A DNA stretch of 9,819 nucleotides, from assembly GCA_017694275.1 (NCBI GenBank), contig JADINB010000138.1, positions 1 through 9,819 of the forward strand, read 5' to 3'. Below the pieces are notes generated by a model, which did no database searches, was not told the DNA's origin, and saw only the letters and a program-made list of their open reading frames with translations. Each line of letters begins with the position of its first letter. Within the stretch, counting starts at the first letter, position 1. The position numbers and the translations under genes were made by a program. Positions 1-5,998 of this stretch are shown here, in pieces. The DNA comes from Candidatus Egerieousia excrementavium (GTDB lineage Bacteria; Bacteroidota; Bacteroidia; Bacteroidales; UBA932).

Positions 1-243
1 GGAGCAAAAGGAACACCGCAGAGGGAAGCGGCGATAAACCATGCGTGGGAGGAATACAATGCGCAGATACTTCTGGATGCGAGAAAGAACGCAGGACTTA
101 CACAGGCAGAACTTGCAGAACGCATCGGAGCGGACAAAGGCTATATTTCCAGAGTGGAACGGGGACTGACAATTCCCACTGTCGCTACACTGTACAAGAT
201 AGCAGCAGCAATGGGAATGACGGTCGAATTGCGCCCCCTGTAA
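1..243 (+). CDS. HigA-like XRE-family antitoxin/regulator, C-terminal part (5' end outside window)
   Basis: Frame 1 is open from the first base to TAA at 241-243, giving 80 visible residues that begin GAKGTPQREA. A classical XRE helix-turn-helix is visible in LTQAELAERIGADKGYISRVERG (split: LTQAELAERIG, then ADKGYISRVERG), with the conserved LTQ, the ISRVERG recognition helix, and a tail VATLYKIAAAMGMTVELRPL. The KGTPQRE lead-in followed by an ARKNAGLTQ helix is typical of HigA-type antitoxins, whose RelE/HigB-type toxin gene usually lies just upstream. That would be outside this window, so the toxin-antitoxin reading is inference. By family knowledge it would bind its own promoter and neutralise the toxin. 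It could instead be a stand-alone regulator. No terminator is evident after it; the DNA becomes AT-rich at once. Confidence 0.85.
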   Translation, partial: GAKGTPQREAAINHAWEEYNAQILLDARKNAGLTQAELAERIGADKGYISRVERGLTIPTVATLYKIAAAMGMTVELRPL

Positions 244-451
244 GATACAAAATATATAATTAAGACAGATACAATTTATTGATATGCAATTATATGCTGG
301 TAAGTATGCCTGGAGATAAAGTTACAATCTTTATGATGCCATGCAGGACTTATTCAAGACCATTTTTATAAACTACTCAAAAAATATTAACCAAAAGTTC
401 TTTTCAATATTATTTATTTATATGTAATACAGGTATTTATAAGAGAGCAAG
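244..451. other. AT-rich spacer without recognisable gene
   Basis: About 210 bp of strongly AT-rich DNA between the XRE gene and the GGGtGRT remnant. The only open frames are short and have no recognisable content. I see no convincing hairpin, promoter pair or repeat. Its right edge, near 450, is where homology to the GGGtGRT protein begins, so a recombination or integration junction lies here. Confidence 0.5.
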
Positions 452-453
452 AC

Positions 454-645
454 ATGGCTGCAGGCCCCGCTTCATACGGTATGACCGACACCATGGGCCG
501 TATGCACTCAGATGCGCAGTTTGCAGGTTCTTCATCTGTTCCTGCCCATGTTGAAATGATGGGATTCCTGGGAATAGGAAACAACCCTATGGTTGGATGT
601 ACTGTTGCAGTTGCAGTGGATGTGGCACAGGCTCTGAGCAAATAA
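454..645 (+). pseudogene. Remnant: C-terminal end of a GGGtGRT-family protein
   Basis: A 63-codon frame ending in TAA (643-645) encodes MAAGPASYGMTDTMGRM, then HSDAQFAGSSSVPAHVEMMG and GNNPMVGCTVAVAVDVAQAL. I recognise this from memory as the extreme C-terminus of the GGGtGRT protein family (roughly 330 residues, common in Bacteroidales and Firmicutes, function unknown). In intact members this block directly follows the name-giving GGGTGRT motif and an HPDN-like sequence. Here the frame upstream of the ATG runs only to a stop at 388-390 and encodes unrelated AT-rich sequence, so about 80% of the gene is missing. Homology starts at the codon before the ATG. The ATG is an internal methionine of the family, not a native start. 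It is most likely dead; production of a 63-residue peptide is possible but unsupported. Confidence 0.75.
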
Positions 646-670
646 GTTATTGCAACACGCAATCAATTCA

Positions 671-700
671 TTATAAAAAGGGTGACCCAAGAGTCAAATA
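671..700. terminator. Left half of a bidirectional terminator split by the IS
   Basis: Positions 680-687 (GGGTGACC) are the exact reverse complement of 2157-2164 (GGTCACCC) on the far side of the IS. The A-rich run 672-679 lies outside the left arm and a T-rich run outside the right arm. With the IS and one target copy removed, the arms would be about 25 bases apart with further partial pairing (GTC 693-695 with GAC 704-706). That is the layout of one hairpin terminating both the GGGtGRT gene and the convergent GH3 gene. With the IS in place the arms are about 1.5 kb apart. Confidence 0.65.
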
Positions 701-707
701 AGAGACT

Positions 708-731
708 TGACATGCACCCCGAAAGTTAGAC
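708..731. repeat. Left terminal inverted repeat of the IS
   Basis: Starts TGACATGCACCCCGAAAG and matches the complement of the right end at 18 of 24 positions. Its inner part also forms the ascending arm of the terminator-like hairpin at 717-746, so the transposase binding site and the RNA hairpin overlap. Confidence 0.85.
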
Positions 732-750
732 AAAAAACTTTCGGGGTTTT
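717..750 (+). terminator. Hairpin plus T-tract at the IS left end, just before orfA
   Basis: CCCCGAAAGTT (717-727) and AACTTTCGGGG (736-746) form a perfect 11-bp stem with an 8-base loop, followed directly by TTTT (747-750) and the orfA ATG at 754. This is the form of an intrinsic terminator. The likely role, by analogy with other insertion sequences, is to stop transcription entering from flanking DNA and so prevent accidental transposase expression. In readthrough RNA the stem ends 7 bases before the start codon and could also obstruct ribosomes. Function is inferred; the structure is plain in the sequence. Confidence 0.75.
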
Positions 751-753
751 GTT

Positions 754-1281
754 ATGAAGTATAGTTTTGAAATCAAACTAGAGACAGTTAAGAGTTACTT
801 ATCCGGTTGTTCAGAAAAACAAATTACTGAAACATATGGAATAAACAGAACAGATTTATTTGTTTGGGTTGAGCGTTATAGACAACATTGTGAAGATGGT
901 CTAAAGCGTCACGCCTATGCAAAACCAAGCAAGCAGTTACGACTGCAAATTGTTAGGGAACATCTTGTAGAATCCGTATCTTTGACAAAATTAAGTGCAA
1001 AATATCTGATTGCTCGTTCTGCGATATCTCGCTGGTGTAAGATAGCAAGAGAGCAAGGATATGAACATTTGTCTGTCTTGAAAAAACGTGGAAGGCTACC
1101 AAAGAATGATATGGGAAGACCAAGGAAAAAGAAACCAGAGGAGATGACAGAGCTTGAACTCTTGCAGTTGCGTGTTAAGGAACTGGAAGCAGAGAATGCT
1201 CTGTTAAAAAAAGTGAAAGCCTTAGTAGAGGCAAGAGACGCCCGTCTCAGAGAGATTGGGCGGAAGCCATCCAAGGACTAA
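754..1281 (+). CDS. IS3-family transposase OrfA (helix-turn-helix protein)
   Basis: 175 residues. It starts MKYSFEIKLETVKSYLSG, a typical IS3/IS150 OrfA beginning. Two helix-turn-helix units are apparent: residues about 5-50 (KQITETYGINRTDLFVWVERY) and about 60-110 (VSLTKLSAKYLIARSAISRW). A basic stretch (GRPRKKK) and a leucine-zipper-like coiled coil (about 133-155, LLQLRVKELEAENALLKK) follow. In this family OrfA binds the terminal repeats and can act as a repressor; the zipper mediates assembly with OrfAB. The reading frame crosses an A7 run at 1206-1212, where a -1 shift would join it to orfB. The ATG at 754 is chosen because it follows directly on the left-end hairpin and gives the normal family N-terminus. 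There is no Shine-Dalgarno sequence, as is usual in this phylum. Confidence 0.92.
   Translation: MKYSFEIKLETVKSYLSGCSEKQITETYGINRTDLFVWVERYRQHCEDGLKRHAYAKPSKQLRLQIVREHLVESVSLTKLSAKYLIARSAISRWCKIAREQGYEHLSVLKKRGRLPKNDMGRPRKKKPEEMTELELLQLRVKELEAENALLKKVKALVEARDARLREIGRKPSKD
1206..1262 (+). promoter_or_regulatory. Programmed -1 frameshift site: A7 run with possible pseudoknot
   Basis: orfA is read TTA AAA AAA GTG across seven A residues (1206-1212). Slipping back one base at the end of the run enters the frame that continues without a stop through AGT GAA AGC to the transposase domain, predicting a 453-residue OrfAB (153 codons of orfA frame plus 300). Downstream, GAGAC (1235-1239) and GTCTC (1244-1248) make a 5-bp stem whose loop GCCC (1240-1243) complements GGGC (1258-1261), an H-type pseudoknot geometry. 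The stem begins about 22 bases past the run, which is farther than usual, so its stimulating role is uncertain. The frame relation itself is clear. Confidence 0.75.
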
Positions 1282-1322
1282 GGCTGGAACATGATCTTGA
1301 GATCCTTCTCAGGAAGACAGGG

Positions 1323-2114
1323 ATGGCCAGGGCTACATTCTATTATCATACTAGAAGATTGTCGGAAGCAGACGGTTACGATGATGCGAGAGCTGCAATC
1401 CGTAAGATATATGACCAGCACAAGGGTCGTTACGGATATCGGAGAATAACCCTACAGCTGCGTAACGATGGTATACATCTTAACCATAAGACTGTACAGA
1501 AACTTATGGCGGAGATGTGTCTGTATGGTAAGAGAAAGAAGGCGAAATATAAGTCTTATAAAGGTGAGATAGGTAAGATTGCTCCTAACGTTATAGACAG
1601 GGACTTTACTGCAGCTGCACCTAACCAGAAGTGGACAACTGACGTCACTGAAGTAAAGATAAAGGACAAGAAGATATATCTTTCTCCTATCCTGGACATG
1701 TTCAATGGGGAAATAGTCTCTTACAGCATATCTTATAGCCCTAATCAACATATGGTCATGTCAATGCTGGAAAGGGCTTTTAAGAAAATACATATACCTG
1801 CTGGACTCATATTGCACTCCGATCAGGGCCTTCATTATCAGCATCAGAGGTATCAGAAAGCACTGACAGATAGACACATCACACAAAGCATGTCACGTAA
1901 GGGTAATTGTCTGGATAATGCTATGATGGAGAACTTCTTTGGACTTATGAAGTCGGAATTGCTATATTTGCAGGAGTGGGATAGTGCTGATCAGTTCAAG
2001 AAAGAACTTATCAGATACATACACTACTATAATAATGATAGAATCAAACTGAGGCTAAATGGAAAAAGCCCGGTACAATACCGAGCTTTATTCCAATCTA
2101 AGAGCGCCTATTAA
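1323..2114 (+). CDS. IS3-family transposase OrfB (DDE/rve integrase core)
   Basis: 263 residues from the first ATG, but the frame is open back to the A7 site at 1212, and its upstream part (EAIQGLRLEHDLEILLRKTG) is normal OrfB sequence. It is therefore probably made mainly as the C-terminal part of OrfAB by -1 frameshifting. An N-terminal HTH_21-like region (about 20-75, with GRYGYRRI) precedes the catalytic core. The triad is complete: D107 in TTDVTE, D167 in HSDQG, and E203 in NAMMENFFG, with exactly 35 residues between the last two, as expected for the family. The C-terminus has the usual YNNDRIKLRLNGKSPVQYR block. It acts at the element's inverted repeats to cut and join DNA. No truncation or internal stop is seen, so the element looks capable of transposition. 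Confidence 0.93.
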   Translation: MARATFYYHTRRLSEADGYDDARAAIRKIYDQHKGRYGYRRITLQLRNDGIHLNHKTVQKLMAEMCLYGKRKKAKYKSYKGEIGKIAPNVIDRDFTAAAPNQKWTTDVTEVKIKDKKIYLSPILDMFNGEIVSYSISYSPNQHMVMSMLERAFKKIHIPAGLILHSDQGLHYQHQRYQKALTDRHITQSMSRKGNCLDNAMMENFFGLMKSELLYLQEWDSADQFKKELIRYIHYYNNDRIKLRLNGKSPVQYRALFQSKSAY

Positions 2115-2126
2115 TAATGTTAATCC

Positions 2127-2150
2127 GTCCAACTTTTGGGGGTCACATCA
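2127..2150. repeat. Right terminal inverted repeat of the IS
   Basis: The complement begins TGATGTGACCCCCAAAAG and continues TTGGAC, the sequence commonly found at IS150-group ends. It matches the left end at 18 of 24 positions. The following ACT (2151-2153) is the second copy of the target duplication. Confidence 0.85.
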
Positions 2151-2153
2151 ACT

Positions 2154-2178
2154 TAAGGTCACCCTCTCTTTATTTTCA
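2154..2178. terminator. Right half of the split bidirectional terminator
   Basis: GGTCACCC (2157-2164), followed by the T-rich run TCTCTTTATTTT (2165-2176), pairs with GGGTGACC at 680-687 across the IS. The GH3 stop codon lies about 20 bp to the right. In its present state this arm alone cannot form the original hairpin, so GH3 transcripts may now run antisense into the IS. Confidence 0.65.
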
Positions 2179-2186
2179 CCCGCCAA

Positions 2187-3206
2187 TTATTTATAACGGA
2201 CTGTCCGCTCGTCCTCGATTTTACCCTTCCAGTTCATTCCGAAACCAAAATCATATATGTTATTGTCGGAATCAACATGGCAGCGCATGTCACGCGGAGT
2301 ATCCTCGGCCTGAGCCTCAACTGTCTCCATATCTGCCGGCATCTGGAAAGGAAGCAGGCCGGATGGTTCATACTTGCCGGTCACCAGATCCAGAACAACC
2401 TGATTCTGCACGTCGAACGTAACGAAAAGAGCATCTGCATACGGCTCTATCTCTTTCATCACGAGCGGATTGCTTATCTTTACAGAAACAATTACCGGGC
2501 GTTCACCCATCGCCTCCTTAGTTTTCACCACAAGTTCCATATCACACTTGTTGGCAGTAGAAGTAGACTTGCCGCGATAACTTCGGTTTGTAAAAGCTTC
2601 ATAAGGGTCTCCACCGGCAAGGCTGGTTTCACGGGCAGTAGTTGCCGTATAGTCATTATATTGCAGGCTGATAGGCAAATATCCGTTACCCCCGCTCCGC
2701 ACATCATCCATGCTGTACCCCCAGCCGCCCTTGGGAGATTCTATGATTGTAACCAGAATATGGCGCAGATGGTCATCTCTGAGAAACTGCTTTTGATGGT
2801 CGGTAATCTCCCACGGTTTTGCATGTCCGTCTGAATAAGGCTTCCCGTCATATAAAGAGATATCGTAAGAGGTTGCCGGTACCGCCTGATGGTTGCTGTA
2901 CAGCATCAGACCTGCAATCTCCTCAATGGAGAGTTTTTCCGCAAGGTCGGCGGCACGTTTTTCAGCAGGCTCCCTCCAGTCTTCATAGACATCCAGTTTC
3001 CCGTCCCCGTCCAGATCCTTGAAGGCATAACCGTCATCATAGATGATTTTCACCCCAGATTCCGGAGAGTAACCGAGCGTTGCCCCGTCCTTCTGGGTAA
3101 TCAGACGATAGCCGTCGCATCCGCTCTCTTTCCATTTCTGCATATCACAAGAAGTTAGAACCATTACGCCCGCAAATAAGCAGAGCACCGGATTTTTCAG
3201 TTTCAT
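2187..3206 (-). pseudogene. GH3 family glycosidase lipoprotein with central catalytic region deleted in frame
   Basis: 339 codons, start ATG 3204-3206, stop TAA. Residues 1-20 are a lipoprotein signal ending in the lipobox LTSC (Cys20). Residues about 55-158 match the N-terminal part of Bacteroidales GH3 beta-glucosidase-like proteins: a calcium-loop-like DLDGDGKLDVYEDW, RAADLAEKLSIEEIAGLM, and LRHILVTIIESP. Residues about 160-335 match the far C-terminal part: GGNGYLPISLQY, TATTARETSLAGGDP, PVIVSVKISNP, GKYEPSGLLPFQMPADMETV, and YDFGFGMNW. Intact relatives are roughly 700-800 residues, so the central several hundred residues, including the (beta/alpha)8 active site with the nucleophile aspartate, are absent. 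The join lies near residues 155-162 (about 2723-2744). It cannot be a working glycosidase as read, though an exported remnant could still be made. The gene is last in the run, 67 bp after the FKBP gene. An assembly error is the main alternative. Confidence 0.8.
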
Positions 3207-3231
3207 AATTTACAGATTTACAATTAGGTAT

Positions 3232-3242
3232 TCCGACAGAAA
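3232..3242 (-). repeat. Leader motif shared with the M13 gene (copy 2)
   Basis: Exact second copy of TTTCTGTCGGA on the coding strand, 25 bases before the GH3 start. No TAnnTTTG element was found in this 67-bp gap, so the motif does not obviously belong to a promoter. Confidence 0.4.
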
Positions 3243-3273
3243 ACTGTACGGACACCATTCCAGGCCGCCTATA

Positions 3274-3870
3274 CTACAGCACCTCTAAAAGTTCCACCTT
3301 GAAGACAAGTGCCGCATACGGAGGGATGGACTCTCCCGCACCCCTCTCGCCATATGCAAGGTTATACGGGATATATAGCTCCCATTGGGAACCCTCGTTC
3401 ATAAGCTGCAGCGCCTCTACCCAGCCCTGGATTACCCCGTTCACCGGAAATACCGCCGGGGCATTGCGGGCGTAGGAACTGTCGAAGACCGTACCGTTTA
3501 TGAGTTTCCCCTCATAATGGCATTTCACTTTTCTCTCTGCAGTCGGCTTCGTGCCCTTGCCCTCTTTAAGGACTTTGTACTGCAGACCGCTCGGCAGAGT
3601 GACAACTCCCTCTTTCCTGCCGTTTTCCGCAAGGAACTTCTCACCATCTTCCTTCATTTCCCTTATCTGCGATTGCTGCAACTCCCTGAAGAAACCGTTC
3701 AAAAGTTCCTGTGCCTCATGAGTTCCCAGCCTGCACTCCTTTCCAGCAAACACATCTTCCATTGCAGCGGCAAAATCCGCAACCTTGAGATTCTTTACTC
3801 CGGAAGCCTTTATATTGTTGGCAACGCTCATTCCGAGCGCGTAGCTCACACGATCCATATCCATATTCAT
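3274..3870 (-). CDS. fklB: FKBP-type peptidyl-prolyl cis-trans isomerase, FklB-like
   Basis: 198 residues. The N-terminal dimerisation domain (about 5-85, starting DRVSYALGMSVANNIKASG) is followed by the FKBP domain (about 90-198, from LPSGLQYKVLKEGKG). Active-site residues line up with known FKBPs: Y119 (CHYEG), F129-D130 (TVFDSS), V146-I147 and W150 (VIQGW), Y173 (LAYGERG) and F190. It catalyses cis-trans isomerisation of X-Pro bonds and probably acts as a dimeric chaperone. No signal peptide is visible, so it should be cytoplasmic. Three methionines (1, 3, 5) crowd the start; the first is taken, but M5 (MDRVSYALG) would match related proteins equally well. It lies 33 bp after the M13 peptidase gene and is probably transcribed with it; the gap shows no promoter. 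Confidence 0.93.
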   Translation of the reverse strand: MNMDMDRVSYALGMSVANNIKASGVKNLKVADFAAAMEDVFAGKECRLGTHEAQELLNGFFRELQQSQIREMKEDGEKFLAENGRKEGVVTLPSGLQYKVLKEGKGTKPTAERKVKCHYEGKLINGTVFDSSYARNAPAVFPVNGVIQGWVEALQLMNEGSQWELYIPYNLAYGERGAGESIPPYAALVFKVELLEVL

Positions 3871-3903
3871 ACTTTTTCAATGAAAATACCGGTTATCACT
3901 AAA

Positions 3904-5916
3904 TTACCAGATTGAGACACGCTCTTCCTCTGGTCTCCACATCTTGTCTCCCTCTTTTATTCCAAATGCCTCAAAGAAGAACGGAAAGTTTCTTACAGCC
4001 ACATTCACGCGTTCCTCGGCAAGTGAATGCACATCTATCTTGTTAAGACGTGCCTTTGCCTCATCGGTAGCATTGTCAGCCCACAGATGTGCATAACCTA
4101 TAAAGAAACGCTGCGCTGCCGTAAACCCGTCGATCGGCTCCGGTTCAACGCCACCAAGAGCATTGTGCAATGCTGTCCATGCAATGCTTATTCCGCCATG
4201 GTCTGCAATGTTTTCACCTAAAGTCAGTGCTCCGTCTGCATGAATGCCGGGCAGAATCTCCACCTCGCTGTACTGCTTTTCGAGTATGGCAGTCCTCTCC
4301 TTGAAAGCCGCTTCATCCTCGGGAGTCCACCAGTTGGTCATATTGCCCTCTTTGTCGAAAAGGCGCCCCTGGTCGTCGAAACCGTGAGTCATCTCATGGC
4401 CTATGACAACACCTATTGCACCGTAATTTACGGCATCATCTGCATCTGCGTTGAAAAACGGAGGCTGAAGAATTGCTGCCGGGAAGCAGATTTCATTTGT
4501 AGTAGGGTTATAATATGCATTTACGGTCTGAGGTGTCATTCCCCACTCGTCAGGATCTGTAGGCTGGCCTAACTTGCCCAGGTTATCTGCCACATACCAT
4601 GCACTTGCAGCACGCAGGTTTTCGAAATAACTCAGTTCCGGGTCTATATTTAAAGTACTGTAGTCTTTCCATTTGTCGGGATAGCCTATTTTAACGGTAA
4701 AGGCATCCAGTTTTTCACGCGCATAGGCTTTTGTGGAATCGCTCATCCATGCAAGCGAATCTATATGCTGACCGAGCGAAACCTGAAGCTGGCGTACCAG
4801 ATCCAACACTTTCTGCTTGTACTCTTCAGGAAAATATTTTTTCACATACATCTGTCCGACAGCTTCACCAAGAATACCGTTTGGAACACTCATGGCACGT
4901 TTCCATCTGGGCTTCTTCTCGGTAACTCCGTTCATCTGAGTGCTGAAGAAATCAAAAGAGGCATCGTAATACTCATCTGAGAGCGAGCCTGCGGCGCTGC
5001 TCAGCAGGCCTGCTGCCATATAGTCCTTAAGCTCTTCCAGAGAGGCAGAGGCAAAGAGTTTGCTGAAACCGTCGAAGAACGAAGGCTGCTGGACTATGAT
5101 TTTCTCCTGGGCCGGTATTCCCAGTTGCTCAAAGAAAGTTGCAAAATCAAAACCGCTCCATCTCTTGCAAATCTGTTCTGTGCTCATGGGATTATACTGC
5201 TTTGTATAATCGCGGTTCTGAACGCTGCTCCATGAAAATTCCGCCAGCTGGTCTTCAATCTTCACGGCGTTTGCAGATCTCTGGGCTGCATTGTCGTAAC
5301 CGCTTATTTCAAAGAATCTGGCTAGCATGTTTGTATAGCCCTCATGCAGTTTTGCATTTGCAGTATCTACATAATAATCGCGGTTACCCATACCCAATCC
5401 GCTCTGAGCAAGGTAAAGGACCTGCATCTTGCTGTTCATAAGGTCTGCAGACACACCCACGCTGAAGAAGCCTCCTTCGCCATATTTATTCTGATTTGCA
5501 AGCACCTTTACCAGCTCTTCCTTGTCTTGAGCCGCATATATGGAATCGACATACTTTTTGACTGGTGCACCACCCTCGCTGTTAAGCCTTACAGAGTCGA
5601 GGCCCTGCTTGTAGAGATCCACTATCTTCTGGTCTACGGTTCCCTGTTCCGGAGAGAGTTTTGCCATCTCCGCAAAAAGTTCGTTCAAGCGGATTTCGTT
5701 ATTTTCGCGAAGCACGTCAAACGAGCCGAAACGGGCAAACTCCGGTTTCAGAGGGTTGTTCTTTTTCCAACCTCCGTTTGCATAAAGATAAAAATCCTCA
5801 CCTGGAGAGACAGACAAATCCATGTCTTTCACATTTATTGCAGGGACCTTATCCCCGCCATCCTGGCATGCAGCCAGCATCATTACTGAAAAAACAGACA
5901 TCAATAACTTTTTCAT
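3904..5916 (-). CDS. pepO: M13 (neprilysin/PepO) family zinc metallopeptidase, lipoprotein
   Basis: 670 residues, the normal family size. The signal peptide ends in lipobox LAAC (Cys17), so it is membrane-anchored in the cell envelope; which membrane face cannot be told. The N-terminal Peptidase_M13_N domain runs from about 38 (PGEDFYLYANGGW) to about 410. The catalytic domain follows, with substrate-binding NAYYNP (466-471), zinc motif HEMTH (H507, E508, H511), third zinc ligand E568 in GENIADHGG with D572, and the C-terminal HSLAEERVNVAVRN (H630, R636), ending MWRPEEERVSIW. All key residues are present. M13 enzymes cleave oligopeptides; in this phylum the role is probably periplasmic or surface peptide degradation. 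It lies 82 bp from the preceding transporter gene, a gap that holds a TAnnTTTG match, and 33 bp ahead of the FKBP gene. Confidence 0.95.
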   Translation of the reverse strand: MKKLLMSVFSVMMLAACQDGGDKVPAINVKDMDLSVSPGEDFYLYANGGWKKNNPLKPEFARFGSFDVLRENNEIRLNELFAEMAKLSPEQGTVDQKIVDLYKQGLDSVRLNSEGGAPVKKYVDSIYAAQDKEELVKVLANQNKYGEGGFFSVGVSADLMNSKMQVLYLAQSGLGMGNRDYYVDTANAKLHEGYTNMLARFFEISGYDNAAQRSANAVKIEDQLAEFSWSSVQNRDYTKQYNPMSTEQICKRWSGFDFATFFEQLGIPAQEKIIVQQPSFFDGFSKLFASASLEELKDYMAAGLLSSAAGSLSDEYYDASFDFFSTQMNGVTEKKPRWKRAMSVPNGILGEAVGQMYVKKYFPEEYKQKVLDLVRQLQVSLGQHIDSLAWMSDSTKAYAREKLDAFTVKIGYPDKWKDYSTLNIDPELSYFENLRAASAWYVADNLGKLGQPTDPDEWGMTPQTVNAYYNPTTNEICFPAAILQPPFFNADADDAVNYGAIGVVIGHEMTHGFDDQGRLFDKEGNMTNWWTPEDEAAFKERTAILEKQYSEVEILPGIHADGALTLGENIADHGGISIAWTALHNALGGVEPEPIDGFTAAQRFFIGYAHLWADNATDEAKARLNKIDVHSLAEERVNVAVRNFPFFFEAFGIKEGDKMWRPEEERVSIW

Positions 5917-5948
5917 ATTATTAGAAATTTAGAATCATCATAAGACAC

Positions 5949-5959
5949 TCCGACAGAAA
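5949..5959 (-). repeat. Leader motif shared with the GH3 gene (copy 1)
   Basis: On the coding strand this reads TTTCTGTCGGA. The same 11 bases occur upstream of the GH3 gene at 3232-3242. The copies lie 32 and 25 bases before their start codons, probably in the transcribed leader. Both genes encode lipoproteins. The match is exact; a function is only a guess. Confidence 0.4.
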
Positions 5960-5981
5960 CATCCTGCCAGACTGAATCCTG

Positions 5982-5989
5982 CAAAACTA
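5982..5989 (-). promoter_or_regulatory. Candidate Bacteroidetes -7 promoter element before the M13 gene
   Basis: The coding strand reads TAGTTTTG, an exact match to the Bacteroidetes -7 consensus TAnnTTTG. It lies 65 bp before the M13 start and just after the transporter stop. The expected TTTG-type -33 element is not clearly present about 20 bases upstream, and the setting is a T-run that makes chance matches easier. A possible secondary promoter for M13-FKBP-GH3. Confidence 0.4.
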
Positions 5990-5998
5990 CAAAAAAAA

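Larger units (their letters stand above)
708..2150 (+). mobile_element. IS3-family insertion sequence, IS150-like (1443 bp)
   Basis: The element begins TG and ends CA, as IS3-family elements do. Its 24-bp ends (708-731 and the complement of 2127-2150) match at 18 of 24 positions and share the ACCCCNAAAGTTNGAC-type core common at IS150-group ends. ACT at 705-707 is repeated at 2151-2153, consistent with a 3-bp target duplication. Inside are orfA, an A7 slippery run, and orfB with a complete DDE triad, so it looks functional. It landed inside the terminator hairpin between the GGGtGRT remnant and the GH3 gene, and its genes read in the direction of the remnant, that is, towards the GH3 gene's 3' end. 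I cannot assign a named IS from memory. Confidence 0.9.

Noticed and set aside
414..662. - strand frame of 82 codons opposite the GGGtGRT remnant
   Set aside because: Antisense shadow of the conserved + strand remnant, with no recognisable content.
1323..1325. ATG as an independent OrfB start
   Set aside because: Conserved OrfB sequence continues upstream of it to the A7 site, so frameshifted OrfAB is the better reading.
2277..2834. Open + strand frame of 185 codons opposite the GH3 gene
   Set aside because: No recognisable motifs. The opposite strand carries clear GH3 sequence with a lipoprotein signal, so this is a shadow frame.
3887..3895. Palindromic ACCGGT between the M13 and FKBP genes as an operator
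   Set aside because: The symmetric core is only six bases and nothing else supports regulation there.
5344..5889. Open + strand frame of 181 codons opposite the M13 gene
   Set aside because: The - strand encodes a complete M13 peptidase; the + frame has no domain signal.
5961..5988. Two copies of ATCCTGC before the M13 gene
   Set aside because: Only a 7-base direct repeat in a short gap, with no pairing or element context; likely chance.
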